A DNA stretch of 64,000 nt from contig NZ_PDJQ01000001.1 in NCBI RefSeq assembly GCF_002563855.1, positions 2,604,001 through 2,668,000 on the forward strand, read 5' to 3'. The stretch comes from Tepidiforma thermophila (GTDB lineage: Bacteria > Chloroflexota > Dehalococcoidia > Tepidiformales > Tepidiformaceae). A program made the translations under genes and the position numbers. The notes below the pieces were generated by a model. It ran no database searches, was not told the origin of the DNA, and saw nothing but the letters and a program-made list of their open reading frames with translations. Below, in pieces: positions 18,859-25,347 of this stretch. Each line of letters starts with the position of its first letter. Within the stretch, counting starts at the first letter, position 1.

Positions 18859-19209
18859 TTACGCCAGCAGCCAGTCGATAGCGGGCTCGCGCGCGGTGAA
18901 GAACTCGACCGGGGCGGGATGGGGGAGTTCGCCGCGGTAGGCGAGCGCCTGGCGAAACGTGCCGAAGACCAGGGGCGATGGTGCGACGACGGCAGTCCGG
19001 AAGGGACCCAGGGACTGGACGGAACGGGCGAAGCCGGCGAGCCAGAGGACATCGGTCGTGATGTCTTGCACGTCGGTGGCGTCGAGCAGGAGGCGCCCGG
19101 ACTGGACGATGCGGCGGTACCAGTCGTCGCCGGGCAGATCGACGCCGCGTACGATGCCGAGGAGGCGGAACTCGACGAATCGGCCGTGGTCGAACATTCG
19201 GTAGGCCAC
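18859..19209 (-). CDS. Small STAS/SpoIIAA-like protein
   Basis: The 116-residue protein alternates hydrophobic strands and helices, with RLLLDATDVQDITTD and EFFTAREPAIDWLL. It resembles the SpoIIAA-like/STAS fold (strand, 'LLLD', helix, C-terminal 'T..EA..WL'), but no phosphorylatable serine motif is clear. The GTG at 19209 is chosen because CGGGAG lies six to seven bases upstream; an internal ATG at 19197 is the alternative. It lies 14 bp after the FAD-oxidase stop, so the two are probably cotranscribed. Function unknown. Confidence 0.55.
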   Translation of the reverse strand: MAYRMFDHGRFVEFRLLGIVRGVDLPGDDWYRRIVQSGRLLLDATDVQDITTDVLWLAGFARSVQSLGPFRTAVVAPSPLVFGTFRQALAYRGELPHPAPVEFFTAREPAIDWLLA

Positions 19210-19223
19210 GATGAGCTCCCGTA

Positions 19224-20627
19224 TCAGACGCGCCCGGGAGGTTCTGCGACGCCAGGGGCCGGCGGCTCCAGGTCGAAGATAACGCCCGGGTTGAGGATGC
19301 CGGCCGGGTCGAGCGCCCGTTTGATGGCCCGCATGGCAGAGATATCGGCAGGGGAGCGGGTGAGGCTGAGCCAGGGCTTTTTGGCGATGCCGATGCCGTG
19401 TTCTGCGCTGATGGAGCCGCCGAAGGAGGCGACGAGTTCGAGGACGGCGCCATCGGCGGCGTCGTCGTCGGGGTCGAGGCCGAGGATGTTGACGTGGAGG
19501 TTGCCGTCGCCGGCGTGGCCGAAAAGGATGGGCCGCGCAGCGGGGCGGACGGCGGCGAGGCGAGCGCGGACGGCAGGTTCGAAGGCAGCGAGGCGGTCGG
19601 CGGGGAGGGTGACGTCGAGCTTGTGGGGAATACCTTCGGCGGAGATGGCCTCGGTGTGGCGTTCGCGGCAGGCCCAGAGGCGGTCGCGGTCGGCGCGGTC
19701 GGTGGCGAGGAGGGTTGCGGCGGGGTCGGCGACGGGTTCGAGCGCGGCGGCGAGCGCGGGGGCGGGGTCGGCGGGTCCGGCGCATTCGAGCAGGAGGTAG
19801 CAGGGGTAGGGCCGCGGGAAGGGCGGGGCGAGGTGCGTGTGCCGGAGAACGAGGTCGAGGCCCTCGGGGAAGAAGACTTCGGCGGCTTCGAGGCCCGGGG
19901 CTGCGCGTCGGACGGCCCGGACGACCTGGAGGGCGGCGTCGAGGGACGGCAGGCCGAGGAGGGCCACGGCGCGGGCGGGGCGGAGGGGAACGAGCCGGAG
20001 GCGGACGCGGGTAATGACGGCGAGGGTGCCTTCGCTGCCGGCGAGGAGGCCGGGGAGGTCGTAGCCGGTGTTGTCCTTCAGCAGGCCGGGCAGGCGGCGG
20101 AGGATGGCGCCGTCAGCCAGGACAGCTTCGATGCCGATGAGCTGGTGGCGCATGGGGCCGAAGCGGATGACGCGGACGCCGCCGGCGTTGGTGGCAACCA
20201 TGCCGCCGATGGTGGCGCTGGCGCGGGAGGCGAGGTCGACGCCGACGTCCCAGCCGGCCGCGCGGACGTGCTCCTGGAGGCGTTCGAGGGTGACACCGGC
20301 GCCGACGGTAACTTCGCCGGCGACTTCGTCGAAGTCCTCGATGGCGTCGAGGCGGCGGAGGCTGAGGACGGCTTCGCCGGCTCGCGGGACGCTGCCACCG
20401 ACGAGTCCGGTATTGCCGCCCTGCGGTACGACGGCGATGCCGGCGGCCCGGCAGATTTGGAGGACGCCGGCGACCTCCGCAGCAGAGGCTGGCCGGACGA
20501 CACAGGCGGCCGGGCCGGAGAAACGGCGGGTCCAGTCGGTTTCGTAGGAGGCGCGGGTATCGGGGTCGTCGAGGACGTGGGCTGCCCCGACGACGGCTTC
20601 GAGGCGGCGGCGGAGGTCGGGGTCCAC
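19224..20627 (-). CDS. FAD-linked oxidase, GlcD/D-2-hydroxyacid dehydrogenase type
   Basis: The 467-residue protein has an N-terminal PCMH FAD-binding domain with VVPQGGNTGLVGGSVP (about 80-95) and a C-terminal oxidase domain with ILFGHAGDGNLHVNI and SISAEHGIGIAKK. This is the architecture of the GlcD/D-LDH/D-2-hydroxyglutarate dehydrogenase family, which oxidises D-2-hydroxyacids and passes electrons to a flavoprotein or quinone. The exact substrate cannot be read. The GTG at 20627 has no Shine-Dalgarno sequence; a TAGACT box ends six bases upstream, so the message may be leaderless. Confidence 0.87.
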   Translation of the reverse strand: MDPDLRRRLEAVVGAAHVLDDPDTRASYETDWTRRFSGPAACVVRPASAAEVAGVLQICRAAGIAVVPQGGNTGLVGGSVPRAGEAVLSLRRLDAIEDFDEVAGEVTVGAGVTLERLQEHVRAAGWDVGVDLASRASATIGGMVATNAGGVRVIRFGPMRHQLIGIEAVLADGAILRRLPGLLKDNTGYDLPGLLAGSEGTLAVITRVRLRLVPLRPARAVALLGLPSLDAALQVVRAVRRAAPGLEAAEVFFPEGLDLVLRHTHLAPPFPRPYPCYLLLECAGPADPAPALAAALEPVADPAATLLATDRADRDRLWACRERHTEAISAEGIPHKLDVTLPADRLAAFEPAVRARLAAVRPAARPILFGHAGDGNLHVNILGLDPDDDAADGAVLELVASFGGSISAEHGIGIAKKPWLSLTRSPADISAMRAIKRALDPAGILNPGVIFDLEPPAPGVAEPPGRV

Positions 20628-20633
20628 GGGCGG

Positions 20634-20639
20634 AGTCTA
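20634..20639 (-). promoter_or_regulatory. -10 candidate for leaderless GlcD-type oxidase mRNA
   Basis: On the minus strand the sequence GGTAGACTCCGCCC runs into the GTG at 20627; TAGACT ends six bases before it. This matches the spacing at 3379, 23093, 55190 and 56003. No good -35 box is visible. Confidence 0.35.
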
Positions 20640-20655
20640 CCGCGCCGGGGGAGGT

Positions 20656-20913
20656 TCAGTGGGAGTGGGGGCGGGTGCCGGGGCCGTGGCTGTGGCCGTG
20701 GTGGGACCAGCGGGCTCCGCCGGAGGCGGGAGCCGGGTTGCCGAGGGATTCGCGGGCGGCACCGCGGGTGAAGGTCATCATCGGCGCGGTAAAGACGCGC
20801 TTCGCCGGGATGTTGCACATTGGGCAGTCGGCGGGGATGTCGGAGTCCTTGATGCTGCGGGAGACTTCGAAGTCGAGGCCGCAGCGTTCGCAGTGGTAGT
20901 CGTAGAGGGGCAT
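20656..20913 (-). CDS. FmdB-family zinc-ribbon protein with histidine-rich tail
   Basis: This 85-residue protein starts MPLYDYHCERCGLDFEV and has a second CPMC knuckle, giving the CxxC...CxxC zinc ribbon of the FmdB/CxxC_CXXC_SSSS family of putative regulators. The C-terminus is unusual: after TAPMMTFTRGAARESLG it ends in a His/Gly/Ser tail (WSHHGHSHGPG). GGAGG lies five bases before the ATG. The role of the family is not established; metal binding is expected. Confidence 0.82.
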   Translation of the reverse strand: MPLYDYHCERCGLDFEVSRSIKDSDIPADCPMCNIPAKRVFTAPMMTFTRGAARESLGNPAPASGGARWSHHGHSHGPGTRPHSH

Positions 20914-20976
20914 GGGAGCCTCCGCGCGTGGTAGCTGCAGTTTACTGCACCTGCTACCTCTTGCAGAATACTGGCC

Positions 20977-21714
20977 ATGGAGCAGGAAGGTTCGGTATCG
21001 ATTGCGGAGCATGGAGCGGGGAGCACCGAAGGGCGGCCGACGCTGGCCGTGCTGGTGCACGAGGGATTCCCGGCGGAGCTGCTGATCGACGTTGAGGAGC
21101 TGTGCCGGTCGTTTTCGGGGTTCACCGGGGCGCCGGTGGCGCTGGCGGCGAGCGGGTCGCGGACGCTCGAGTCGACGCTGGACCGGCTTTCCGAGGACGA
21201 CGGCGGGTGGGAGATCCGGTTCGTTGCGCCGCCGACCTCGAAGGCTGCGAGCATGAGCTCGGCGCCGTTCGTGTACCGGGAGGATGGACGGCCGGACTGG
21301 GGCGCGATGTGGCAGGGGTTCTGCGAGCTCGCGCTCTACGGCGGGCCGCCGCACCGGGGCGAGGAGGATGCGCTGCACGCGGTCGAGAACCCGCTCGAGG
21401 TGCCGGCGAACCCCGAAATCGACGCGATCGCGGAGATCCGGCGGGGGATCTATGAGACGACGGGGCTGTATTCGGAGCCGGCGGCGGAGCCGGGCTGGCT
21501 GGCGGTGACCTGCCATTCGAAGAAGATGGCGGCCTGGATGGCGGCATCGATCATCCTGGAGAACGTCGATGCCAGGTGCGACGAGGAGCGGCTGCTGGTG
21601 CCGGCGCACCCGTCGTTCCGGCTGAAGAACGAGGTGAAGAGCGTGATCACGGTGGTCGCGAAGTGCAACCACTACTGGCAGGCGCACATCGCGGCAGGCG
21701 GGGCGGCCGAGTAG
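20977..21714 (+). CDS. Hypothetical protein, probably soluble
   Basis: I do not recognise this 245-residue protein. It has no signal peptide, membrane span or catalytic motif I can name. Notable parts are LAVLVHEGFPAELLIDVEEL (about 22-41), a Trp/Gly-rich centre (RPDWGAMWQGFCELALYGG), and a C-terminal half with SKKMAAWMAASIILENV and SVITVVAKCNHYW, which looks like a small alpha/beta domain. Composition is typical of the neighbouring genes and the frame is clean, so it is likely real. It is divergent from the FmdB-type gene and converges on the AhpD-like gene three bases away. No Shine-Dalgarno sequence precedes the ATG. Confidence 0.6.
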   Translation: MEQEGSVSIAEHGAGSTEGRPTLAVLVHEGFPAELLIDVEELCRSFSGFTGAPVALAASGSRTLESTLDRLSEDDGGWEIRFVAPPTSKAASMSSAPFVYREDGRPDWGAMWQGFCELALYGGPPHRGEEDALHAVENPLEVPANPEIDAIAEIRRGIYETTGLYSEPAAEPGWLAVTCHSKKMAAWMAASIILENVDARCDEERLLVPAHPSFRLKNEVKSVITVVAKCNHYWQAHIAAGGAAE

Positions 21715-21717
21715 CCT

Positions 21718-22356
21718 TCAGCGCTGGATTTGGCCCATGACATCGAAGGCGCCGGCGCCCTGGCCGGGGGCCGGGACCTCGACGATGCGTTCGTCGATGT
21801 CGTCGTACTCGAGGCGGAGCGCGCGGCAGATGGTGGCGTGCATCCGGTAGGTGGCGACGGCGTAGGTCAGCTCGAGGATGGCTTCATCGGTGAGGACCTC
21901 GCGGAGGGCGGCGAAGGTGGCATCCTGGACGCGGCCGTCCTGGAGGACGAGTTCATCGGTGTAGGCGAGGATGGCGCGGTCGACGGCGTCGAAGACGGGG
22001 CGGACGCCCCAGGCGGGGATGGCGGCGAGCTTTTCTTCGGGCACGCCGGCGGCGCGTGCGGCCTTGCAGTGCTGGGAGAAGACGAACTGGCTGCCGGCGG
22101 CGAACCCGGTGCGGACGAGGGCGAGTTCGCGCTGGTAGGGCGTGAGCGTGCGGCGGCGGCTGTTGAGGAGGGCGAAGCCGTCCTGGGCGTGGACGAGGAC
22201 ATCGGGGACGAGGGCGAAGACGGTCCACCAGTTGCCGGGGGTGCCGGTGGCGGTGCCGGGCTGGGCGACAGGGTCGCGGTCGCCGAAGAGGCGGTCGTAT
22301 GCCTTCAGCGCCTCGGGCGAGGCTTCGGCGCGGGGGACCTGGCGAAGACGGGGCAT
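21718..22356 (-). CDS. Carboxymuconolactone decarboxylase/AhpD-family protein
   Basis: The 212-residue helical protein has the CMD-family core LTPYQRELALVRTGFAAGSQ followed by FVFSQHCKAARAAGV and EAILELTYAVATYRMHA. The CxxC redox pair of AhpD is missing; a single Cys (QHCKAA) lies at the E/CxxH position. It may be a lactone- or peroxide-related enzyme of the non-redox branch. The ATG at 22356 has GGAG about ten bases upstream. Single-gene unit by position. Confidence 0.75.
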   Translation of the reverse strand: MPRLRQVPRAEASPEALKAYDRLFGDRDPVAQPGTATGTPGNWWTVFALVPDVLVHAQDGFALLNSRRRTLTPYQRELALVRTGFAAGSQFVFSQHCKAARAAGVPEEKLAAIPAWGVRPVFDAVDRAILAYTDELVLQDGRVQDATFAALREVLTDEAILELTYAVATYRMHATICRALRLEYDDIDERIVEVPAPGQGAGAFDVMGQIQR

Positions 22357-22534
22357 GTGCTGGAGCTCCGGGTAGCGTGTTCGGGGGCGTACTGTAGCGG
22401 ATCGGGCGGACGGTTTCCTTGCTGGCCGTCCGGACAGTTGACCGGGCGGAGGCGCATCCGTAGGTTCGGCGCTGCACTGCTGCGGGCGCGGGTTCTGCCG
22501 TGCCCCGAATTCGAAGGAGAGGTTCGCTCGACCG

Positions 22535-22678
22535 ATGGCCTATACGAAGCCGATACCCGAGCCCGACCCCGTGAACCGTGTGTTCCCGGCAATTGATGCG
22601 CGGTCGTTCGTTATGGTACGTCCCGAATCTGGAAGAGGCCGCCTAGTGCCACGCGGAGACGTTGAATGTCGCTGGTAG
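22535..22678 (+). pseudogene. 5' remnant of DUF35 zinc-ribbon gene, cut by the mobile element
   Basis: The frame opens MAYTKPIPEPDPVNRVF, a typical start for DUF35 OB-fold/zinc-ribbon proteins that accompany thiolases. Host coding sequence ends at 22585 (17 codons). The frame then runs through element DNA (PAIDARSFVM...) and stops at 22678. The next expected residues, WEGAKAGKL, are found at 40677. Joining 22535-22585 to 40677-41042 restores an open frame of 138 residues. The remnant peptide should be non-functional. Confidence 0.85.
22575..22585 (+). repeat. attL core, 11-bp direct repeat
   Basis: ACCGTGTGTTC occurs here and again at 40666-40676. It spans codons 14-17 of the interrupted DUF35 gene. 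The two copies bound an 18,091-bp segment containing a tyrosine integrase. Host sequence continues to the left, element sequence to the right. Confidence 0.85.
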
Positions 22679-22700
22679 ATATGTACCAAATATGTACCAG
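22678..22700 (+). repeat. Left-end tandem ATGTACCA-type repeat
   Basis: Two copies of ATATGTACCA follow each other here. A near-identical tandem, with the same orientation, lies at 40571-40594, about 70-95 bp from the right core. Position and symmetry suggest integrase or excisionase binding sites. Confidence 0.6.
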
Positions 22701-22749
22701 CCACCCCCCGTCACAGCAAAGGGGGGGCGTATATATAACTCTCTATCTA

Positions 22750-22770
22750 ACCCGACATACCTGACATACC
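22750..22770 (+). repeat. Left-end CCCGACAT/TGACATACC repeats
   Basis: ACCCGACAT (22750-22758) is the exact reverse complement of ATGTCGGGT at 40490-40498, and GACATACC is repeated here in tandem. Candidate arm-type recombinase sites. Confidence 0.5.
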
Positions 22771-22852
22771 AGACAGAGAGCTGCCGTGGGGGCCCGTGGC
22801 AGTCCGCAGAAGGCCGCGGGGGTAGTCGGGTTCGGCTCCGGCGTGAAGCGGC

Positions 22853-22873
22853 AATCCCGACGCTCCCGACATC
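22853..22873 (+). repeat. Left copy of 21-bp end repeat
   Basis: The 21-base segment starting AATCCCGACG has 18 identities with 40373-40393, in the same orientation. The copies lie 267 and 272 bp from their respective cores. Each contains two CCCGAC units. Confidence 0.55.
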
Positions 22874-23055
22874 TCCCGCCGGGGCTGCGGCGCGTGGCCC
22901 CTGCCGCCGGCCGGCGCCCGGCACTCGGGGGACGAGCCGCCCGGGGCCGCCAGGCCGCACCTTCGCTGCGGTGCATTAGCCGATGCGGTTCGCCGCAATG
23001 AATTCGGTTTTTTCTGACCGGTGGCCGTGAGAGGGCCGCGCGCCGATTCGCGCCC

Positions 23056-23086
23056 TTGTACAAAATGAATTTCGCTGCGATATCAT
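23056..23086 (+). promoter_or_regulatory. Promoter candidate for leaderless P27-like gene
   Basis: TTGTAC (23056-23061) and TATCAT (23081-23086) are separated by 19 bases, rather long. The TATCAT box ends six bases before ATG 23093. There is no Shine-Dalgarno sequence. Confidence 0.4.
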
Positions 23087-23092
23087 GGCGGC

Positions 23093-23590
23093 ATGGCTGG
23101 CCGGCCCCGCACCCCACGCCATCTCCTCAGCAACCCCCGCGGCAGCCGCGCCCGTGTGGCGCCCCGCATCCAGGGTGGCCGCCCCGACTGCATCCCGCCC
23201 TTCCCGCTCGAGGACACCGGCGAGCGGCGCCTGGCCCTCGAGGCGTGGACGTCCCTCTGGACGTCGTCCGCGGGGCAGTTGGTCGACCCTGTCGCCGATG
23301 CCGTCCCGTTGTACCGCTGGATGCGCGACATCGACGAGTACGAGCGCTTGTCCTCCCTGTGTGCCGCGGCGCCGACGGTTAAGTCAGCCAGCGGGCCGCG
23401 GCTGAACCCGTTGTATGCCAGGGTGGCGCAGCTCAGCCGCCAACTGGCAGCGTGGGAGGAGCGGTTCGGCCTGACACCGCGAGGCCGGCAGTTACTCCGT
23501 ATCCAGGACGGCTCCCGCGCTGTGGACGACATCCTCGAGATGCTGTACTCGCCCTTCGAGGATGAGGGAGACCAGGCCGAGGACGCCTGA
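23093..23590 (+). CDS. P27-type phage terminase small subunit-like protein
   Basis: The 165-residue protein begins with a basic, Pro/Arg-rich arm (1-35) and then has the helical P27 small-terminase pattern: LEAWTSLWTS...LVDPVADAVPLYRWMRDIDEYERL, then SGPRLNPLYARVAQLSRQL and WEERFGLTPRGRQLL. In phages this subunit recognises DNA for packaging. In satellites it redirects packaging of the satellite genome into helper capsids. No large terminase gene is present. A second, diverged relative is encoded at 38600-39118. The start is supported by the leaderless-type promoter. Confidence 0.65.
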   Translation: MAGRPRTPRHLLSNPRGSRARVAPRIQGGRPDCIPPFPLEDTGERRLALEAWTSLWTSSAGQLVDPVADAVPLYRWMRDIDEYERLSSLCAAAPTVKSASGPRLNPLYARVAQLSRQLAAWEERFGLTPRGRQLLRIQDGSRAVDDILEMLYSPFEDEGDQAEDA

Positions 23591-23874
23591 GAGAGACCTG
23601 CGCCCAACTTATCATGACCGCGCGAAAAATCACCGCCCCCGGCGCGGTCCTGGCGGCGCGCGGAGGGACTTTGCCCTACCCCCCTCGCGGCCGGCGCCCC
23701 CTGCTGGCTATCGACGTGCCTTCACGACCGCATGGCGGCCGCGCCGCTGCGCTCCCCATCCGCGAGTGTCACGACAGCCGACCCGTCACCGCCAGAGACC
23801 ATGGCCCGCTGGAGGCGCGGCGGAACGGCGGCGGGTTGTCCGCCCCTCAGGCCCAGCTGTCGTAGGCGGTCATC

Positions 23875-24909
23875 TCAAACATCTAATGCCCTTTGTCGCT
23901 TGGGTGGCTTTTCGGACCGGTACTTTCGCTTGCGAATCCGCTCCTTGGTTCCGTCCTCGTGGCACCGTGGGCAGAAATTAGCGTTGGTGCGGGCTGCGCT
24001 CACATAGCGCTCGTAGACCTGCAGGCAACCGTCACAGACCGCAAGGTCCGCGCCTACGATGGTGGCGAGCAATCGCATGCCGATGCGGCCAAACCCCGTG
24101 CCGCCCAGACGCACTCGGGGGTCTGGGAGCACCCCCCCGGTGACCCATTCCCGGTCGAGCACAGGGGTTGTTTGGCCTCGCAAAAGCCAAGTGTTCAGGA
24201 AATCTGCCAGCAGGCGGCCATCGAGCAGGACAACAGCCTCCGTACAGCATGCTTGCTCGCGAATACCGAGATAGGCCTCCATCATCTGCATGGGGAGCAG
24301 AGGCCCGGCCCGAGCGCTTCGGTCCCCCCAGTTGTAGGTCGCTATCGCCCACAGGCCCTCAATCTCCACCCACAGGCGCGGCTCAAACATCCCCCATTCC
24401 CATAGGGTGCGCCAGTCAGCGTCGCTCCCGGGATTGTTCTGCCGCAGCTGGACGCCGATGTAGAGCATCGCTCGCGCGACGCGGCTGAAGAGCAGGTATC
24501 CGTCGACCCGTTCCTCCTTGTAAGCCCCGTCGAGCAATGGCACGCCTGTCAGCAATCGCTCGTAGTAAGCGTTCCCGTCCAGCGGACCCCGACTCGTGAC
24601 GAGGCAGGCCATACATTTCGGGAAGCCATGTCCAGCACACAGGCCCAGGGGGCCGTATTTCTTCACGAAGCGTTCGACTCCGCGCGAGTCGGCGAGCCGG
24701 ATGAACGCCTCGAGCATGCCCTTCGAACCGACGCGTTGCTTCGGACCGCCGGGAAACCACCAGCGCACGAGATCGCCCACGATTTCGACGCGCTCGGGCA
24801 GCACCCATAGGGAGTCATACGGCAGCCCGAACTCCTTCTCAAGCGAGGTGCCTGATAGCTCAGCAGCAGTGATGACTTCGCCCGGCGGCCGTGTCCCAGA
24901 TTTGTCCAC
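23875..24909 (-). CDS. Hypothetical protein with C-terminal zinc knuckle (CGNR-like)
   Basis: The 344-residue protein ends in CDGCLQVYERYV......NFCPRCHEDG followed by a basic KERIRKRKYRSEKPPKRQR tail. This resembles the CGNR-type zinc finger and would bind nucleic acid. An additional CAGHGFPKCMAC cluster lies at about 90-105. The rest is helical and Trp-rich (LWEWGMFEPRLWVEIEGLW). The GTG at 24909 is chosen because AAGGGG lies about seven bases upstream and the frame further upstream runs into the opposing helix-turn-helix gene. It is divergent from the Xis-like genes, a usual place for a satellite or phage repressor. Function not known. Confidence 0.6.
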   Translation of the reverse strand: MDKSGTRPPGEVITAAELSGTSLEKEFGLPYDSLWVLPERVEIVGDLVRWWFPGGPKQRVGSKGMLEAFIRLADSRGVERFVKKYGPLGLCAGHGFPKCMACLVTSRGPLDGNAYYERLLTGVPLLDGAYKEERVDGYLLFSRVARAMLYIGVQLRQNNPGSDADWRTLWEWGMFEPRLWVEIEGLWAIATYNWGDRSARAGPLLPMQMMEAYLGIREQACCTEAVVLLDGRLLADFLNTWLLRGQTTPVLDREWVTGGVLPDPRVRLGGTGFGRIGMRLLATIVGADLAVCDGCLQVYERYVSAARTNANFCPRCHEDGTKERIRKRKYRSEKPPKRQRALDV

Positions 24910-24979
24910 AAAACACCCCTTACGGCGGCACTTTACCACGTGCACTCTCAGGGGCAGCAGCAACCTCTGGAGGTCTCGT

Positions 24980-25165
24980 ATGGAGACGTTCACGGTAGAG
25001 GAGGCGGCCATGATGCTCCGCTGCGGCCGCAACAAGGTCTTCGAGCTCATCAAGCAGGGCGAGCTCCCTTCGTTCCAGGTGGGGCGGCGCCGGATGGTAC
25101 TGCGGCAGGACGTCGAGGCGCTGATTGAGCGCCGCATGAAGGCCGCGGGCCTGGGAGGTCGGTGA
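24980..25165 (+). CDS. Excisionase/AlpA-family helix-turn-helix protein (first of pair)
   Basis: The 61-residue protein METFTVEEAAMMLRCGRNKV...GELPSFQVGRRRMVLRQD is a single winged helix-turn-helix of the MerR-like excisionase class. Such proteins regulate excision and early transcription in satellites and phages. GGAGG precedes the ATG by six bases. It is followed with a one-base overlap by a paralogue, and is divergent from the zinc-knuckle gene across 70 bp. Confidence 0.8.
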   Translation: METFTVEEAAMMLRCGRNKVFELIKQGELPSFQVGRRRMVLRQDVEALIERRMKAAGLGGR

Positions 25166-25347
25166 TGGGGCCGAAGCTTGCCTACTCCATCGCCGAAGCC
25201 GCCCAGGCCCTCGGCATCGGCCGCACGCTGGCCATCAAGCTTGTCCGGTCCGGCCAGCTGCGGAGCATCAAGGTGGGGCGCCGGCGGCTGGTCCCCGCCG
25301 CGGCCCTCGAGGAGCTCCTCCAGCAGGGAGCGCCCGATGGCCGATGA
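25165..25347 (+). CDS. Excisionase/AlpA-family helix-turn-helix protein (second of pair)
   Basis: The 60-residue paralogue of the preceding protein shares AEAAQALGIGRTLAIKLVRSG and SIKVGRRRLVP. ATG 25165 overlaps the previous stop (TGATG) with GGGAGG six bases upstream; a GTG at 25162 would add one residue. Its 3' end overlaps the start of the primase gene by 11 bases, so the three genes form one operon. Tandem copies may have split excision and regulatory duties. Confidence 0.78.
   Translation: MGPKLAYSIAEAAQALGIGRTLAIKLVRSGQLRSIKVGRRRLVPAAALEELLQQGAPDGR

Noticed and set aside
22662-23117. Overlapping 70-125 residue frames on both strands
   Set aside because: They cover the attachment-arm repeats, have low-complexity content and no start signals; the region is better explained as recombination sites.
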